NCBI GenBank assembly: GCA_026874595.1
Contig: CM049317.1
Coordinates: forward strand, 66,878,618 to 66,942,617
DNA from: Sipunculus nudus
Lineage: Eukaryota > Annelida > Sipuncula > Golfingiida > Sipunculidae
DNA: 64,000 nt
Direction: 5' to 3'
Positions 1 through 12,532 of this stretch are shown here, piece after piece. The notes below the pieces were generated by a model, which saw only the letters and a list, made by a program, of their open reading frames with translations, had not been told where the DNA came from and did no database searches. Each line of letters opens with the position of its first letter. Within the stretch, counting starts at the first letter, position 1. The position numbers and the translations under genes were made by a program.

Positions 1-300
1 AGAACCGACACGTGTCAGTAAAGTATCACTGCCATTTTCTGTGATGCAACTTTTGTGATATAAAACTTGTTCCTTCCACACAAGTTGCCATTAAAATTCA
101 CTTTGCATAATGCGTTGGTGTCAAAAAAATACTTCCATTTGCTGACATTATGCACATTTGTAGATTCATGTAGTACATGCATATATTGTTAGAAATATTC
201 ACCACATGTATGAGTCGGTGCTGCTAGATTCAAGCTAGCTGATCTTTCATGGATGGATGCAAAGAAAATGGTACAGCAAGACGGAAGATAGAAAGTCTAA
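1..300. other. Window start, no gene recognised
   Basis: AT-rich sequence without a convincing exon, tRNA-like element or tandem repeat that I can see. It may be intron or intergenic DNA of a gene lying to the left. Confidence 0.4.
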
Positions 301-301
301 T

Positions 302-532
302 TCACAAAACAAGGTTGAAAAATATAACTTTTAGGTTCCAGACTTGCACTCTTTCTTCATTAACTTGATTACCAAAAAATTCAGTACAAAGTTTGGTTTG
401 AATTTTTATCGACTTGATTGGTGATTGTAACTTTGCTGTGCTATCAGCTTCTGAGCTATGACAACCCTTGTACTTTCCCCTTATGTCAGTTGTATGCCCA
501 AATGCAGAACGCTTGGGAAACTTGTATTTCAT
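302..532 (-). CDS. Exon-like open frame, unknown product
   Basis: A minus-strand open frame of 76 codons with protein-like composition (Lys/Ser-rich, few low-complexity runs). I do not recognise the product. I could not fix a splice acceptor upstream or a convincing donor, and no neighbouring exon joins it. It may be a single exon of a gene extending off the left edge, or chance. It is listed because the composition looks more like coding sequence than the surrounding DNA does. Confidence 0.18.
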   Translation of the reverse strand: MKYKFPKRSAFGHTTDIRGKYKGCHSSEADSTAKLQSPIKSIKIQTKLCTEFFGNQVNEERVQVWNLKVIFFNLVL

Positions 533-539
533 ACCATTC

Positions 540-1065
540 GCTTCATCAAGTGAACATATATTAATGAGGATAGACTTCTTCTGATAGACTACTATTATTA
601 CTGAACAGAACAGGTTATTAAATTATTTTTTTTTGTAATATTGCCAGCAAATTTTATAAACTTGCCTGAATATTTTCTTTTATATTTTGCAGGATAAGAG
701 CGTTTTTCTTCTAGTAAAACGCCTACAATTCCAACTTACTATCGGTTCTTTTTATCTTATGTGCAAAGTTCAGTCCGACCTACAATCTTGCAGTCTGTGC
801 ACATGAAGATAAATTATTTCAATAAATGAAGCAAATATTTATTATTTCTAATTATCATTATATTTATTAAAAGTGTACATTATGTAAGCAAACGAAGTAT
901 TTTAAGACATCACTTGGAAATGCAAAGTTAGCTTATTGGGAAGGATCATAAACAAGATTATCAATGTAGAAGGTAAACGGCAAACTGCACAAGTGTCTAC
1001 AAGTGTCCAGATTCTGTCATGCACCATCACCACAGTACAAAGATAGCATATACAAAGATAGCATA
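540..1065. other. Non-coding stretch
   Basis: AT-rich DNA with no supported gene. A short direct repeat (ACAAAGATAGCATAT, twice) lies at about 1036-1070, just before a SINE-like element. Confidence 0.4.
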
Positions 1066-1200
1066 TACGGGGTTAGAACGTTGCCTTGTGGTTAAGGGTG
1101 TGTTTTTAGGTCCCCGGTTCAAACCCCGTTGATGTCGCAATGGCATGATAGTGAAATCTCGCCACATACCATGAGATTTTCTCTAATGCCTTAACGATAG
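1066..1200 (+). repeat. tRNA-derived SINE head
   Basis: The segment has an A-box-like TGGTTAAGGGTG followed about 25 bases later by a B-box-like GGTTCAAACCCC, the internal RNA polymerase III promoter of tRNA-derived SINEs. No full cloverleaf is apparent, so a working tRNA gene is unlikely. The downstream body runs to about 1200 with no clear end. Confidence 0.5.
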
Positions 1201-1473
1201 GTTATGACTTCTTTCTAACAACATACCATCTTTATCATACGGATTAATTCATTCTCATTCAGTAGAAAGTGAAACAAACAGGCCTGTATCTATCACTTTA
1301 AAAGAAAGCTTAGCATACAGCATAATGTGATGAGCCGCTAAATATGTACTGATTCTTTCTTCATGCAAGCAAAGAGTCTTAAGGGTGCACCGTCACTTCA
1401 AGGTAAAAGACCCACAACTTATAAACAAATAAAATTTCTTTTACATTTATTGTACTACTGGTTATAATAACTA

Positions 1474-1755
1474 CTACAAGGCACTTTCCGTGGCTCGGAT
1501 TTCGAAGTGGAAGAAAACATCGACTCTGTATGGACCATAACAATCCACTCTCATAGCAACATCGGGGACAGAATCTTGGTCGCCAGTGAAGAGAGCTGAG
1601 CGTTTTACCAATCGACTGTCCTTTTCATTACATTGAAATACTTGAAATATATTAAATTTCGGCAGGGTAATTAACAAATACGTTTTACCGTTAGATGTGC
1701 TGGTCAAAAAGGGTAATTTTAGCAAAATTTCAATACCAACAAAATCAGACTTCAT
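1474..1755 (-). CDS. Possible last exon, unknown protein
   Basis: A minus-strand open frame of 93 codons ends in TAG. An AATAAA-type polyadenylation signal follows about 25-30 bases downstream (near 1445-1450), as expected for a terminal exon. The encoded segment is mixed alpha/beta in composition, with the motif TGDQDSVPDVAMRVD and the C-terminus FEIRATESAL. I do not recognise the family. Upstream on the minus strand the DNA turns into a tandem repeat (1.8-2.3 kb), so no preceding exon could be joined. It could be a retrogene fragment or a chance frame. Confidence 0.3.
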   Translation of the reverse strand: MKSDFVGIEILLKLPFLTSTSNGKTYLLITLPKFNIFQVFQCNEKDSRLVKRSALFTGDQDSVPDVAMRVDCYGPYRVDVFFHFEIRATESAL

Positions 1756-1799
1756 TCACACATGCATGATACAGATGGAACACTTATAAATAAATTTTT

Positions 1800-2345
1800 C
1801 GATCCTAATAACATAGAAACAGTACACTTGCAATGCATTCCAGGACAAATATAACCGACTATATTGGTATTTTACGTTTCGGTGGCCATCTTGGCCGCCA
1901 TCTTGGAGTTTTAGCAAGATATTCCGCTCAGCCCCATATCTGAACATATACAACATGGTCTGGAAAATTATTATGCCAGGTTCATTCTTCTTTCCAGGTT
2001 TTCATTTCAATTCTTCTCAATATGCAGCTGAACTGTTGGACTAATGGGAATATTACCAAATTCGTGATTCTCAGTCCAAAAAACATAATATTAGAGTACT
2101 TGCAATGCTTTCTCGGGACATTTTAACTCAAGTTATTGACATTTTACTAATTTGGCGGCCATCTTGGCCGCCATCTTGGATTTTGGCCAAGATTTTTTAT
2201 TTTCAGCTTGGCCCCATATCTGAAATTCATCAATAAGCTCCAAAGAATACTTCTGCTAACTTTCATGCTTCTTTCATTTTTTGCACAATTCCTCCATATA
2301 TGGAAGCATAACCGCTGGACTATCATTGTCGCATGCCCACAAATC
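1800..2345. repeat. Two diverged tandem copies of a ~272-bp repeat
   Basis: CTTGCAATGC starts at 1827 and again at 2099. In each copy it is followed by GGCCGCCATCTTGGA and then by GCCCCATATCTGAA. The copies differ at many positions, so the duplication is old. No coding capacity is evident. Confidence 0.6.
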
Positions 2346-2640
2346 TGTACCTTATTTTTCTGTGACTAGCTTTGCTTTTTGAACAGTGAGCCATATGCGA
2401 TAAAGTATTCCCTCATATACCTGCCATATTTATAACATATTTATTTCTACGGATCATCCCACAGGTGAAAAACTAAATAAAGAGTCAGAAAAGATTCGAA
2501 CCTCCATATTCATATTGAATGGACAGTCGAAATGGCAAATCGAGAAGTAATAAATATATATTTAACAAGGAAGTGACATAAATATACACTTTTCAACTCG
2601 GGGCTCCGCATTTCTTCAGTCCTGTTTCCTAGTATGTAAA

Positions 2641-2698
2641 ATGTTGTTTTTTGTTTTAATGTACATGTTGCTGCTAGCAGTGTTCTCACATACTAGCT
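2641..2698 (+). CDS. Receptor exon 1: signal peptide (candidate)
   Basis: Encodes MLFFVLMYMLLLAVFSHTS plus one base of the next codon. This is a short hydrophobic core with a plausible cleavage point near the end. The ATG has A at -3. The donor is GTATAC, weaker than the other donors of this gene, but it leaves phase 1, exactly what the acceptor at 3072 needs. The frame meets a stop soon after the donor, so the segment must be spliced if it is used. A different first exon further upstream remains possible. Confidence 0.5.
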
Positions 2699-5600
2699 GT
2701 ATACCCACATGATTTCGACGTGCGACTTGTGACTTTCGGATTTTACTGTCTATACAAAATGACAGCCCTAAGCGAATTTCCTTCGACCGCCCTTAACACT
2801 TCTGGCAAAGTCCTGGCGCCCAGGCCCTACACTCTACATATTTATGCTTAAAACACTTAAATATATTCCACGTAGCATTCATATATGTATTTGTAAATAG
2901 AGTATTATGGAAATCATTTAAGTTTAAAATAAACATATACGAGAACAAGCGACATTCAGGCAAAACAACAAAACATTCATGACTCCTGAGAGATATTCTA
3001 AATTTTTAGTAGCCCCTAATCATCGACACACGATTAAGCAAACGATGTCTCTCATCGGTGTTTTGAAATAGATTGGTCAACGTGCAATTCATCTTCAAGA
3101 AGTACGACTCCTCTCAATTGCCATGAGATTAACGGGCGGCAATATAGTTACACGTGCGAAGAACATGGTTGGTACGCTGCACGCTGCATCTGTCAATCAC
3201 GGGGCGGCGACCTGGTTGTTAATAACGACACCAATGAGCTGTCTAATATAACCAAAGCTTTACAAAGCCTTTGTTGCAAAGAGAGCAAAAAGTTTTGGGT
3301 TGGTCTGCGTAAGTCAGCATGGTACTACAGAGAGCCCGACGACGGTGAGTGTTATACCTATGGCCAAAAAGAAGGTTGGTTTATCAGGTGCGGAAGGGTC
3401 ATTTTCTTCCCTCTCTGTTAGAATTGTTCGATCGTTAAATCATACCATCGGGAACAGCCTGATAATAATATATTTGTTTTTTTTTTCAAAATTTAAAAAG
3501 CAAACTTTACCGATCCAATATGGATTTTGTTAGAATACGTAATCGCAAGGGTTATAATAATACTTGTAAGCCAATATTTCAGATATACTGTTGGTTATAC
3601 TAGACATTAAATGACACACACACACGTGTATTCGTGTGGCGTGTTTTATAGCACCTTTGCAAGAGGAGTTTTTTTGCGAATGGGAAGAAGGAGAACCGTC
3701 AACAAAAGGCTCATGTGCGATTATTCATCGAAAACCTGATGAGAAATTCATAATAAAAGTCGAAAACTGCAGTGAACGACATAAAGTCATATGTGTAACA
3801 GGTTGGTATTTGCACATCTCTTTCTAAAGAATTATTTTGGTGGAGGTATTAGACTATATGACAATTTTAAAAACCTAAATGTTTCCTCGATATTTTCCGT
3901 TTCCACATTATAAGCAATGCATTTAAACAACCATCAAGGTCAAACAATGATAAATATATTATATTGGTACGCCACAAAGTCTTGTCCTCCTGGGAAAACT
4001 GCCTCTTGCTTATCCCACGGACTGTGGTCTCTGGATGAGTATACTGACGCGAGCACCTATTACAAAGATTAAGGCTGATGCAAGCCCAATATTAGAAAGC
4101 CTGATAGTCCGATGATCGTATAATTTAATTTACTTTTATTCTGGATTTTGTTTCAAATAGATACATTAAACCCATGCAAATACTTTGTTCTAAAATGACA
4201 GTCAATTAATACATACCAACTTTGTTTCCTAGTAGAAATGTATTCCACCTTGTTATGTCAGTTGGTTTTCCCGTCTTATTTTGTTTTCATATTTTCTTTG
4301 CTTAAAGGGACATAATCAGGAGCAATATTATGCCTATTCTTTCACACTATCAGTTCAGTTCTGTTTACCAGAACAAGGCCGCTTGACCGGAGGTCCGATT
4401 AAGAGGGGCAACATATGGGGTGTTGCATCCAGCGGGAACATGTATTACGTTTTTTTAGCTAAGTTAGTCACTGCAAGGTATCTCCTGATTGGCATGTGTC
4501 ATGGCTCTGCGCAGTACACGGCCCGATGCACTGTGTTTATATTGACACAAGCGATCGTGCCCGGTTCACTGTTTTTAACACTCATTAACAGGAGTAAGCA
4601 AACGGTTTCAAGGCAATATTTTGGCAGGTACAGATTTATTGAAAGGGATGAAGCTATTTTTTTGTATTAACTCAACATCCTTTATAGGTAATTGAGCCCC
4701 TTTAAGATGTATATTTTATAAAACTGTACCAATTAGTAAAAATATAAATTATGTCAGCAACTTTACATTCTCTGTGCTCACTCATTTGTTTGCTTATATA
4801 AATATGTATATATATATGTATATATATATATATTTATATATATATATTTATATATATATATGTAAAAAAACGGATTCGTACTAAAGGAAAAATGCCTTCC
4901 GCCCGGGATGTTTGCCAGCGTTATTACGACCCTTATACTGCCCTAATAAGCAAAAGGCAGTAAGAGCTCTAAACATGATTTTGAGTAATTGCCCTTTAAA
5001 GTGTTTTTAAGTGTCCCATAAAGGCCATAATCAGCAGGTACCAAACTTTATATTTTTTATGTAAGATATAATAGCAGTATTTAACTGTTTACTGGAGGAA
5101 GCATTCCAGCCATTTGTTTTTTAAATATTACGAGAACTGTCTTTTACCTCATTACTGCAGAAGCGATTACATATTACCTCCAAAAGGCAAAAAGCAGTAA
5201 CTGCACAGTCGATGATTCTGAATTTGAGTAATAACCCTACCAAATGGTTTAAGTGTCACATCACATCATTTACATTAAAATTTTCCAGACTGTCGTAAAC
5301 ATCACCTTTAATCCATGGCCAAAACATCACAAAATACAATTGTGAGCCATTATAAACAAAATAAGGCATAATAAAAATAAACCACAGATGCGCATCTGCA
5401 TAGGGATTTCAACAAATTCAAGTGGATGTCTTTTCCTATAGGCATTTTGTTTAAAATAATCTAAAATATTTTACCTATATGAATGGATTTATTTTGATTT
5501 TTGTAATTATACCATCTCTTACATGATCATAAACCAGAACTTGAAAAATAAAGTTAATCTGTCTTTTAATAATAACACAAATGTCTATAAATGTTTCCAC

Positions 5601-6897
5601 TCAGACCATTTCTTTAATATATTTATAGCACTGAAATCAACCAGAACAGTCAATAGTTCTTTGAGCAAATGATAACATTGTTTCAAGAATGAAGATACTA
5701 TTGATAATAAACCGTTGGACATGATTATAGTAATTTGAACCTAAGACTGTATTCAGCTACAGGCAGAGTTGGTTTAGATATTTTAATATAGGTTAACTGT
5801 CATGTCCATTGATGTCTGAAATCCGCTTAACCTGACAACATACTAAGTTCAGTTTCCTCAACGAGATTGTTAAACGTAAAGATCTTATAAAAAATATTTG
5901 AAATTACTTTTTTGGGATATGCCGGAAAAAAAATACCACTGCCAGTCTGTATGTAAAGTTTTGAACTTCCCTGGGCTAATGGTCTCACTTTATGCTCGGG
6001 TAATGATCCATTTCCGAGCTTCTGACGTATTGAAACTTAATTGTGTCTTTGCTTCCTTGCAAAAATAAAGGTCAGCTATTTCGGTCAGGTATGCTGAAAA
6101 TTAGTGTAAAGTCGAATTATTCTTTATGTGAAGCGTGATCATTTCGTCTAAACAAAGTGTCCTCTGTTGGGGGATAAAATAAATGTAATTTGAAAAAATA
6201 CTAGAAAAATGATTAAATATGAAAACATTATAGTTGTGGAACCAGTCTCCAGCAGCATTTCAAGATTTTCAGGGATAAATGTAAGATCATATTTCATAAA
6301 AATATACGTAGCCCTTCCCGAAAAGTCTGATCCTGCATAAAAATACTAAATTTTACTTATATATACTGAAAAATTTATCCCGTAAGTGTAAGAGGGCATG
6401 ATAGTTATTTCTTATCCCCATATGCAAGACAATCGAGTGGAGTATAAAGTTTGGATATGAAATGTGCCGTCGATGCCAGTTTGCCATATCTGCTCAGGGG
6501 AAGGATAGACCTATGGCTGAAATATGTGATTCTGAAAATTAAAAGTAAAGCCTGCACTTTCGTCCAAGAAGACCTGTTAGGACTCTGTATGTCAAGCTAT
6601 AACTTCAAAAGTACTGAGGATATTATTTTGACCCTTCTGAATATAGAGCGAGAACTGTAATATGTCACTGACAATAATCATAAATATATCCCATAACAAT
6701 CAATATAACTTATATTAGATGTGGCCTTTTGTTTGGTGTTTTACTGAATGGATACTTTACTTCCGAGGAGCGTTTCTGTACCAGGAAAATATAAGTTAAT
6801 TAACGTAATCCTGGATTTTCCTCAGATGACTTTTCAGGACTGTCAGAATGTTGGCTTTCTGGCGTAACAGTTTCTATCTCCCTTAGATAACCTAAAC

Positions 6898-6971
<74 letters not shown>

Positions 6972-7506
6972 AGTGTCCGCATTTCACCAAGTTTTACCTG
7001 CTACAGGGATGTATAAGGAATTGATGGTCGATAAGTATTTTTAAAGGGAAAAAACAACTATAGTTTCACAATCTATTCTGTTATAGTTTAATTTGTTATC
7101 TGTCCTTTCTGCTGAGCCGAAGAATTTATCTGCTTGTCGGAGAAAGATTCATCCATTTTAGTTTTTCAGAAAGAAATTTGTTTAACTATCACGAACAAAT
7201 AGCAGTATCTCCGAAGTCATTTTATGGAATATATGCTCATCCTTAGGTAAAGAGCAGTGAGTGTTCTTACTGCTCTTTACCTTAGGATTTCCAAATGCTT
7301 CTTGTTCGAAAAAGGCAGTAAGTGAAGATACTGCTATTTACTTCAGTATTGCGGTGTGTAAACTCAAATATAGTGATGTTACTGCCCTCATATCTCAAGA
7401 TTCCCGAGGGCTAGGACTTAGTAACACATATATCTGATAGCACACATAATGACATTGAAGATTTGAGCGTTAACTCATTTTGGGACTTACTGCTTTTTGC
7501 ACGGCA

Positions 7507-7569
<63 letters not shown>

Positions 7570-10500
7570 TATATAGTGGAATAGCCGTGTTAGTTTGTAG
7601 TAGAAGCGTAGGTAAAGATAAAAAGTGACGCCTTTCAGATAGACTATATTGTTTATTAACATATAACAATAAAATAGTTAGCCTATTTTAAATCTACCCT
7701 GGTGCCACCTAGGGGCAGATACATGTGTGCCAAACTTGCCAGTATAGAGAGACATCTGGTGGCGGTAGTGTAAACTAATAATGCTTCAATCTGGTCATAT
7801 TGTAACATCCTTTACTTTTTAAATAAGATGGAAATACCTTAACAGAAATATTCATTATAACGGTTTTGCTTAATATACTGATACCATGTCAAGTTAGAGA
7901 AGGTGCATTAAGCCTTAGAATGTTAACGATGTAAAATATAATGACGTTAACTAGACAGTAGACATTGTTTAAAAGCACATGACAATGTTACATGTCAATG
8001 GATAAAATCAGATTTAAATAAACATGAAATGAACAGCAGAACAACAGTAAGAATATAATGTCTTCAGTTCTACGCACAAAGTCAAAAGAGTCTTAGATAA
8101 ACTAGTATCGCCTTGTGTATCATATATGCTTATGGTACCATGTATCTTATGACATATCACAACAATTCACCGCTTATCTAGACATAACAAAGTCATCAAA
8201 CTTAATTGGTAATTTGCGAACGGGTTTCGGTCTGTCACTCATTCTTTTTACAGTGGAGTTCAAATTATTTTCAACAGCTGTTTCTGTGGCCTTGGGCTAT
8301 TCTAAACTAGTAGACTCATGTCCGAGTTGATCATCATGTGATTCGCTAGTTTTCTTAAGATACATTCTGTTCTACGCAGTCTCCCGGATCCTGTTTCAAC
8401 CTCATAGGAACGCTCATCTAGTCTCCCGAGAATTTTACCTCTATCCCAGGTTTTCGTTCCTATGGTCATAGGCTTTAATCGAACAGCGTCTCCTTCATGT
8501 AACGGTTTTAGGTCTCTGGCATTCCTGTCAAAATAATGTACACTGCGTCTGTTCCTCAGTTATTTGTTTTCTTAACTACATCAGGATTAAACACTTGAGA
8601 TTTGAGCAAGTCCGATTTCATAGGGAGCACAGTGCGAGCTCTTCTACCCATGATCCTTTGAGCAGGGCGCAGCCCGGCATCTTGGGTTGGTGTATTACGG
8701 TACTCCATGATCGCGAGATACAGGTCATGACCACTTTTCAGTGCTTTTCCAATCACTAACTTAGCAGTTTTCTCGGCAGGCTCTGCCTTTCATTGCTTTG
8801 GGCATGACCAGGAGAACTTGTTCTGTATTCAAAATCATACAAATCGGCAAATTTGTTAAACTGTTCACTCGCAAACTGTGGGCTATTATCTGAACAAACT
8901 CCTTGGGGAATATAGCAAATATATACCCATATAGCAAAGTGACTCTTTAACTTTCTGATGATCGATTCTGACTTAGTACTTGTGCGTTGGTCCCCCTCCC
9001 AGAAATTACTATAATAACACACAGGTACCAGGAAATCTTTTCCATTTATCTCAAACAGATCAACTTCAATCTTTTGCCAGGGTCTATCGGCGATCCCATG
9101 ACTTATTAGCGTTTCTTTCTTCTGACCTTTACCTTCACTGTTACACACCTCACAAGATGAAATGTAATCTTTCAGGTCTGAATTCATGCATGGTCAGTAT
9201 ACACATTCTCTTGCGCGTCTCAGAGTAGCTTCGATTCCAGAGTGTAGCAAGTGCATTGCTTCTTATATTATTTATAAGATCTGAGACTCATGGGTATTAA
9301 AACACGATTTCCTTTAAAAATCAGTCCATCTTAGATTGAGTATTCATCTCTGGTGTGGAAGTATGGCAGCAATTCACAGGGTAAATCTTGCTTTTGACCT
9401 GCTCTAATTACTTCACCAAGCTTACAGAGAACCCCATTTTCTTGTGTGGCTATTCTGATTTTCTCTAGCCTTTCTGTTCTGATTGGCAAATATCTTGTCA
9501 TGTTTAGGCGCTCATATTTTATTTAAATTTCATATTCAAGTGCTCTCAGTATCATTCCTACAAGTCATTTTGAAGCTGTGCACAAGGGTTTCTTTATTAT
9601 GCTTGTAAGAGGCTTGTGATCAGTTGTCACTTTTGGTATGGCGGCCAAACGTATACTGATGAACCTTTCTCGGGGCAAACTCTATTGCGAGCATCTCCGT
9701 TTCTGTGGGAGCATACCTAGTCTCCGTAGGTATCAAGCACGGCTTGCATAGCACACAGGCTTTTCAGTTTGTAGCAGGACAGCACCGAGTCCTGATTTAC
9801 TGGCGTCACACTAAATCTCTAAGTCCTTCTCTGGGTCATAAAGAAATAAGGTAGGATCATTGATAAAAGTTTCCTTACTTCCTGGAAAGCTTGGACTTGC
9901 TCCTTGCCCCAATGCCTCTCCACGTCCTTATTGGTAAATCGACGGATCGGTTCCATTGCCACTGATAATCTTGGGGGAAACCTGGCAAGGAAATTGATTA
10001 TTTCAGACAAACGCTGAATATCCTGTTCGTTTTGAGGAGGCATATCAAGAATACCAACAGCTTTCTCTGATCCATGGCCAGTCCGTCCTATGTGAAACTG
10101 TGCCCCAAGAATGCTATTTCCGGCTATCGGAGCACAGTCTTTTCTTTGTTCAGGCAAATCCCATGTTGACGACATCTCTCAAGCCGATGTTTCAGTTTCT
10201 CATCATGGGCTTTTACGGCTTATTCATCTGTATTTCGGACACCGTAGAACATGATGTCGTCTGCGACACACGCAATGCCGTCTAGGCCTAGTGCCAAAAT
10301 AAAACGCTTCTAGAAGATTTCGCTGGACACAAGAAGAACGAATGGCGCCTACACTATTTATATCGCCCCACTGGTGTCTGAAATGTTGTAAGTATGCTAG
10401 ACTCAGGGTCAAGTTCACAATGCCAGTTGCCGTTGCTTAAGTCAAACTTAGAAAATACTCTGGCTTTCGATAACTCAGGAAGCAGATCATCCAACACAGG

Positions 10501-12486
10501 CAAAGGGGGATAATATACGTTTCAGTGCTTTATTCAAAACCTGTGGGTCAATACATATTCTAATGTCTGTTCCATTGCGTTTCAGACTTGTCACGAGTCT
10601 AGGTGTCCTACACGGCTGAGGCAATAGCCACTGGGTCGACTGATGTATCTACTGTGAGATGCACTGTTCCTAGAAGTTTACCTAGCTCAGCAGCAAAAAC
10701 ATCTTCCTATGCGGACATAATGTCACCAGAGATATATTGTTGGTCAACAGCCTGAATGTTTTCAAAATTTATTGTGATCAGATTCATTTGTTCACTTGCT
10801 TTCTTGCCTAAAATTGGCCGTACGTCTTGAGATACAACGACAAACTGAACACTGTATTTTCTTTGATTCTGTAAGTTTCTGATTATTAACCGGCACTTTC
10901 CTACTGTTTCCATTTTATCTGTGTTCCACAACTCTTATCTAGTGTCACAAGTTTCTTGATGGATGCCCTTCACAAGATGTTGAGGTATTGCATTTACACT
11001 TGCGCCTGAATCTACTTGAAACTTAACCACAGTCCCGCTATGTGTCAATTTCATGTCTGCAGTTACTATTTTACTGTTGTTTCCAGGAGATTTTGTATCT
11101 GAATTAATATGTAACACCATCTCCGGCTCTGACTCACTGTGATCCGATGGATTGTCATATACTGCAGTCACTCATTTTGTTTGTTCATAACTTTTCTTGG
11201 AGGTCATTTTACATAAGCAGCAAAGTGGTTTTGACCATCTCATTTCTTACATTTCTTCCCATTAGCTGAACATTTATCTTCCCCCGCTGGTGCATTTTTC
11301 CACAAAACATGCATTCTTTAAATGACTGATTGGTGTTATTTCTGCTGTGCTGCTTGAATTTGGGTTTAGTGTTGGGTTTATAACTCACTGTATGTATGGC
11401 TGCTTCATCTTCCTCCCTGAAAAGTGACATCTGTCATTTTGAACTTTGGTATCCCTCACACATTCTATGAGCTTCTTTGGTATCCCTCACACATTCTAAA
11501 AGCTTGTTCCAGGGTTAAGTCTTCTCTTAAGAATTTCTCTCTGAGCATATCATCATTACAGCCCAAAACTATCTGATCTCTTATCAGTTTCTCAAGTTGA
11601 TCTCCAAATTCAGTCCTTCACTAGGCTGCGCAGTCTTGTTATAAAACTACACCTGGTGTACTTTCACCTGGTTTCAGGACACACTTTCTAAACCTGTTTC
11701 CACTAGACAATTCATGTTTGCTTGGTGTAAAGTATCTATCAAACATTTCTATCACAGTATCTAATACATTGGCTGGATCTGGGGCATTATCTTCTAGGAC
11801 AGGGAATTCAAACCCATTTTATATCTCTATCATGTCCTCACCCCCTACAGTGAGTAGCAGTGCTACTTTCTCATCATCAGGTTTGGTTTTGTAACCAGCT
11901 GCTAGGAGGTACAAATTAAATCTATGTTTGAGTGACCTCCAGTTCTGTTCAAGGTTACCACTAACACACAACTTATTGGGGACACTGATTCCTACGGCTT
12001 GTGCCATGTTATCTCAGTTGAAGTCTCTGGGTCTGCTAAATGCACTAATAAGTACCACTTGTACATATTCTTACAAATCACTAGGACAGCAGCTACCACA
12101 GAGGAGCATTACAACATGTAATGAAATCACTAAGACATTCATTAGTCTAGGGACCCCATATCACGTGTTACTCACATGGCGGTTTCAGAGTTCAACTCCA
12201 GCACAACGAAACATGGCTTAACAAGGCATGAACAGTCCTCATGGTGTTCTGAAAGTCCTCGGGTCCAAAATCCATGTGGCAACCGCTGCCACCATGTTTA
12301 AATATGCCTGTAGCCATCACACATGCTCAGTAAGCACACATACAAAGCAAAACCACCTGATAAGAAGCCATGTTGTTTAATCACTCTACCCTGCTGTTAC
12401 CTAGGGGCAGATACATATGTGCCAAAATTGCAAGTAAAGTGAGACATCTGGTGGCGGTAGTGTAGACCAATTATGCTTCATATTTT

Positions 12487-12532
<46 letters not shown>

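Larger units (their letters stand above)
7577..12490 (-). mobile_element. Decayed Ty3/Gypsy-type LTR retrotransposon
   Basis: A minus-strand element of about 4.9 kb, inside the receptor's large intron. The 5' LTR is 12490-12295 (TG...CA, about 196 bp), followed at 12294 by a TGG-starting primer-binding-like stretch. The 3' LTR is about 7807-7577 (also TG...CA). About 110 bp at the start of the two LTRs match well (shared CCACCAGATGTCTC and ATCTGCCCCTAGGT), but their second halves differ, so the left boundary is uncertain. Between them, in element order, are gag-like, protease, reverse transcriptase/RNase H and integrase remnants, broken by stops and frameshifts. No envelope-like frame is seen. 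The protease-RT-integrase order is that of Ty3/Gypsy elements. Confidence 0.75.

Noticed and set aside
4281-4670. 129-codon + strand open frame in the receptor intron
   Set aside because: No recognisable domain, no need for it in the frame-consistent exon chain, and no convincing splice pair; treated as chance or an old fragment.
6800-7669. Open frames with long IYIYIY runs
   Set aside because: Translations of AT microsatellites.
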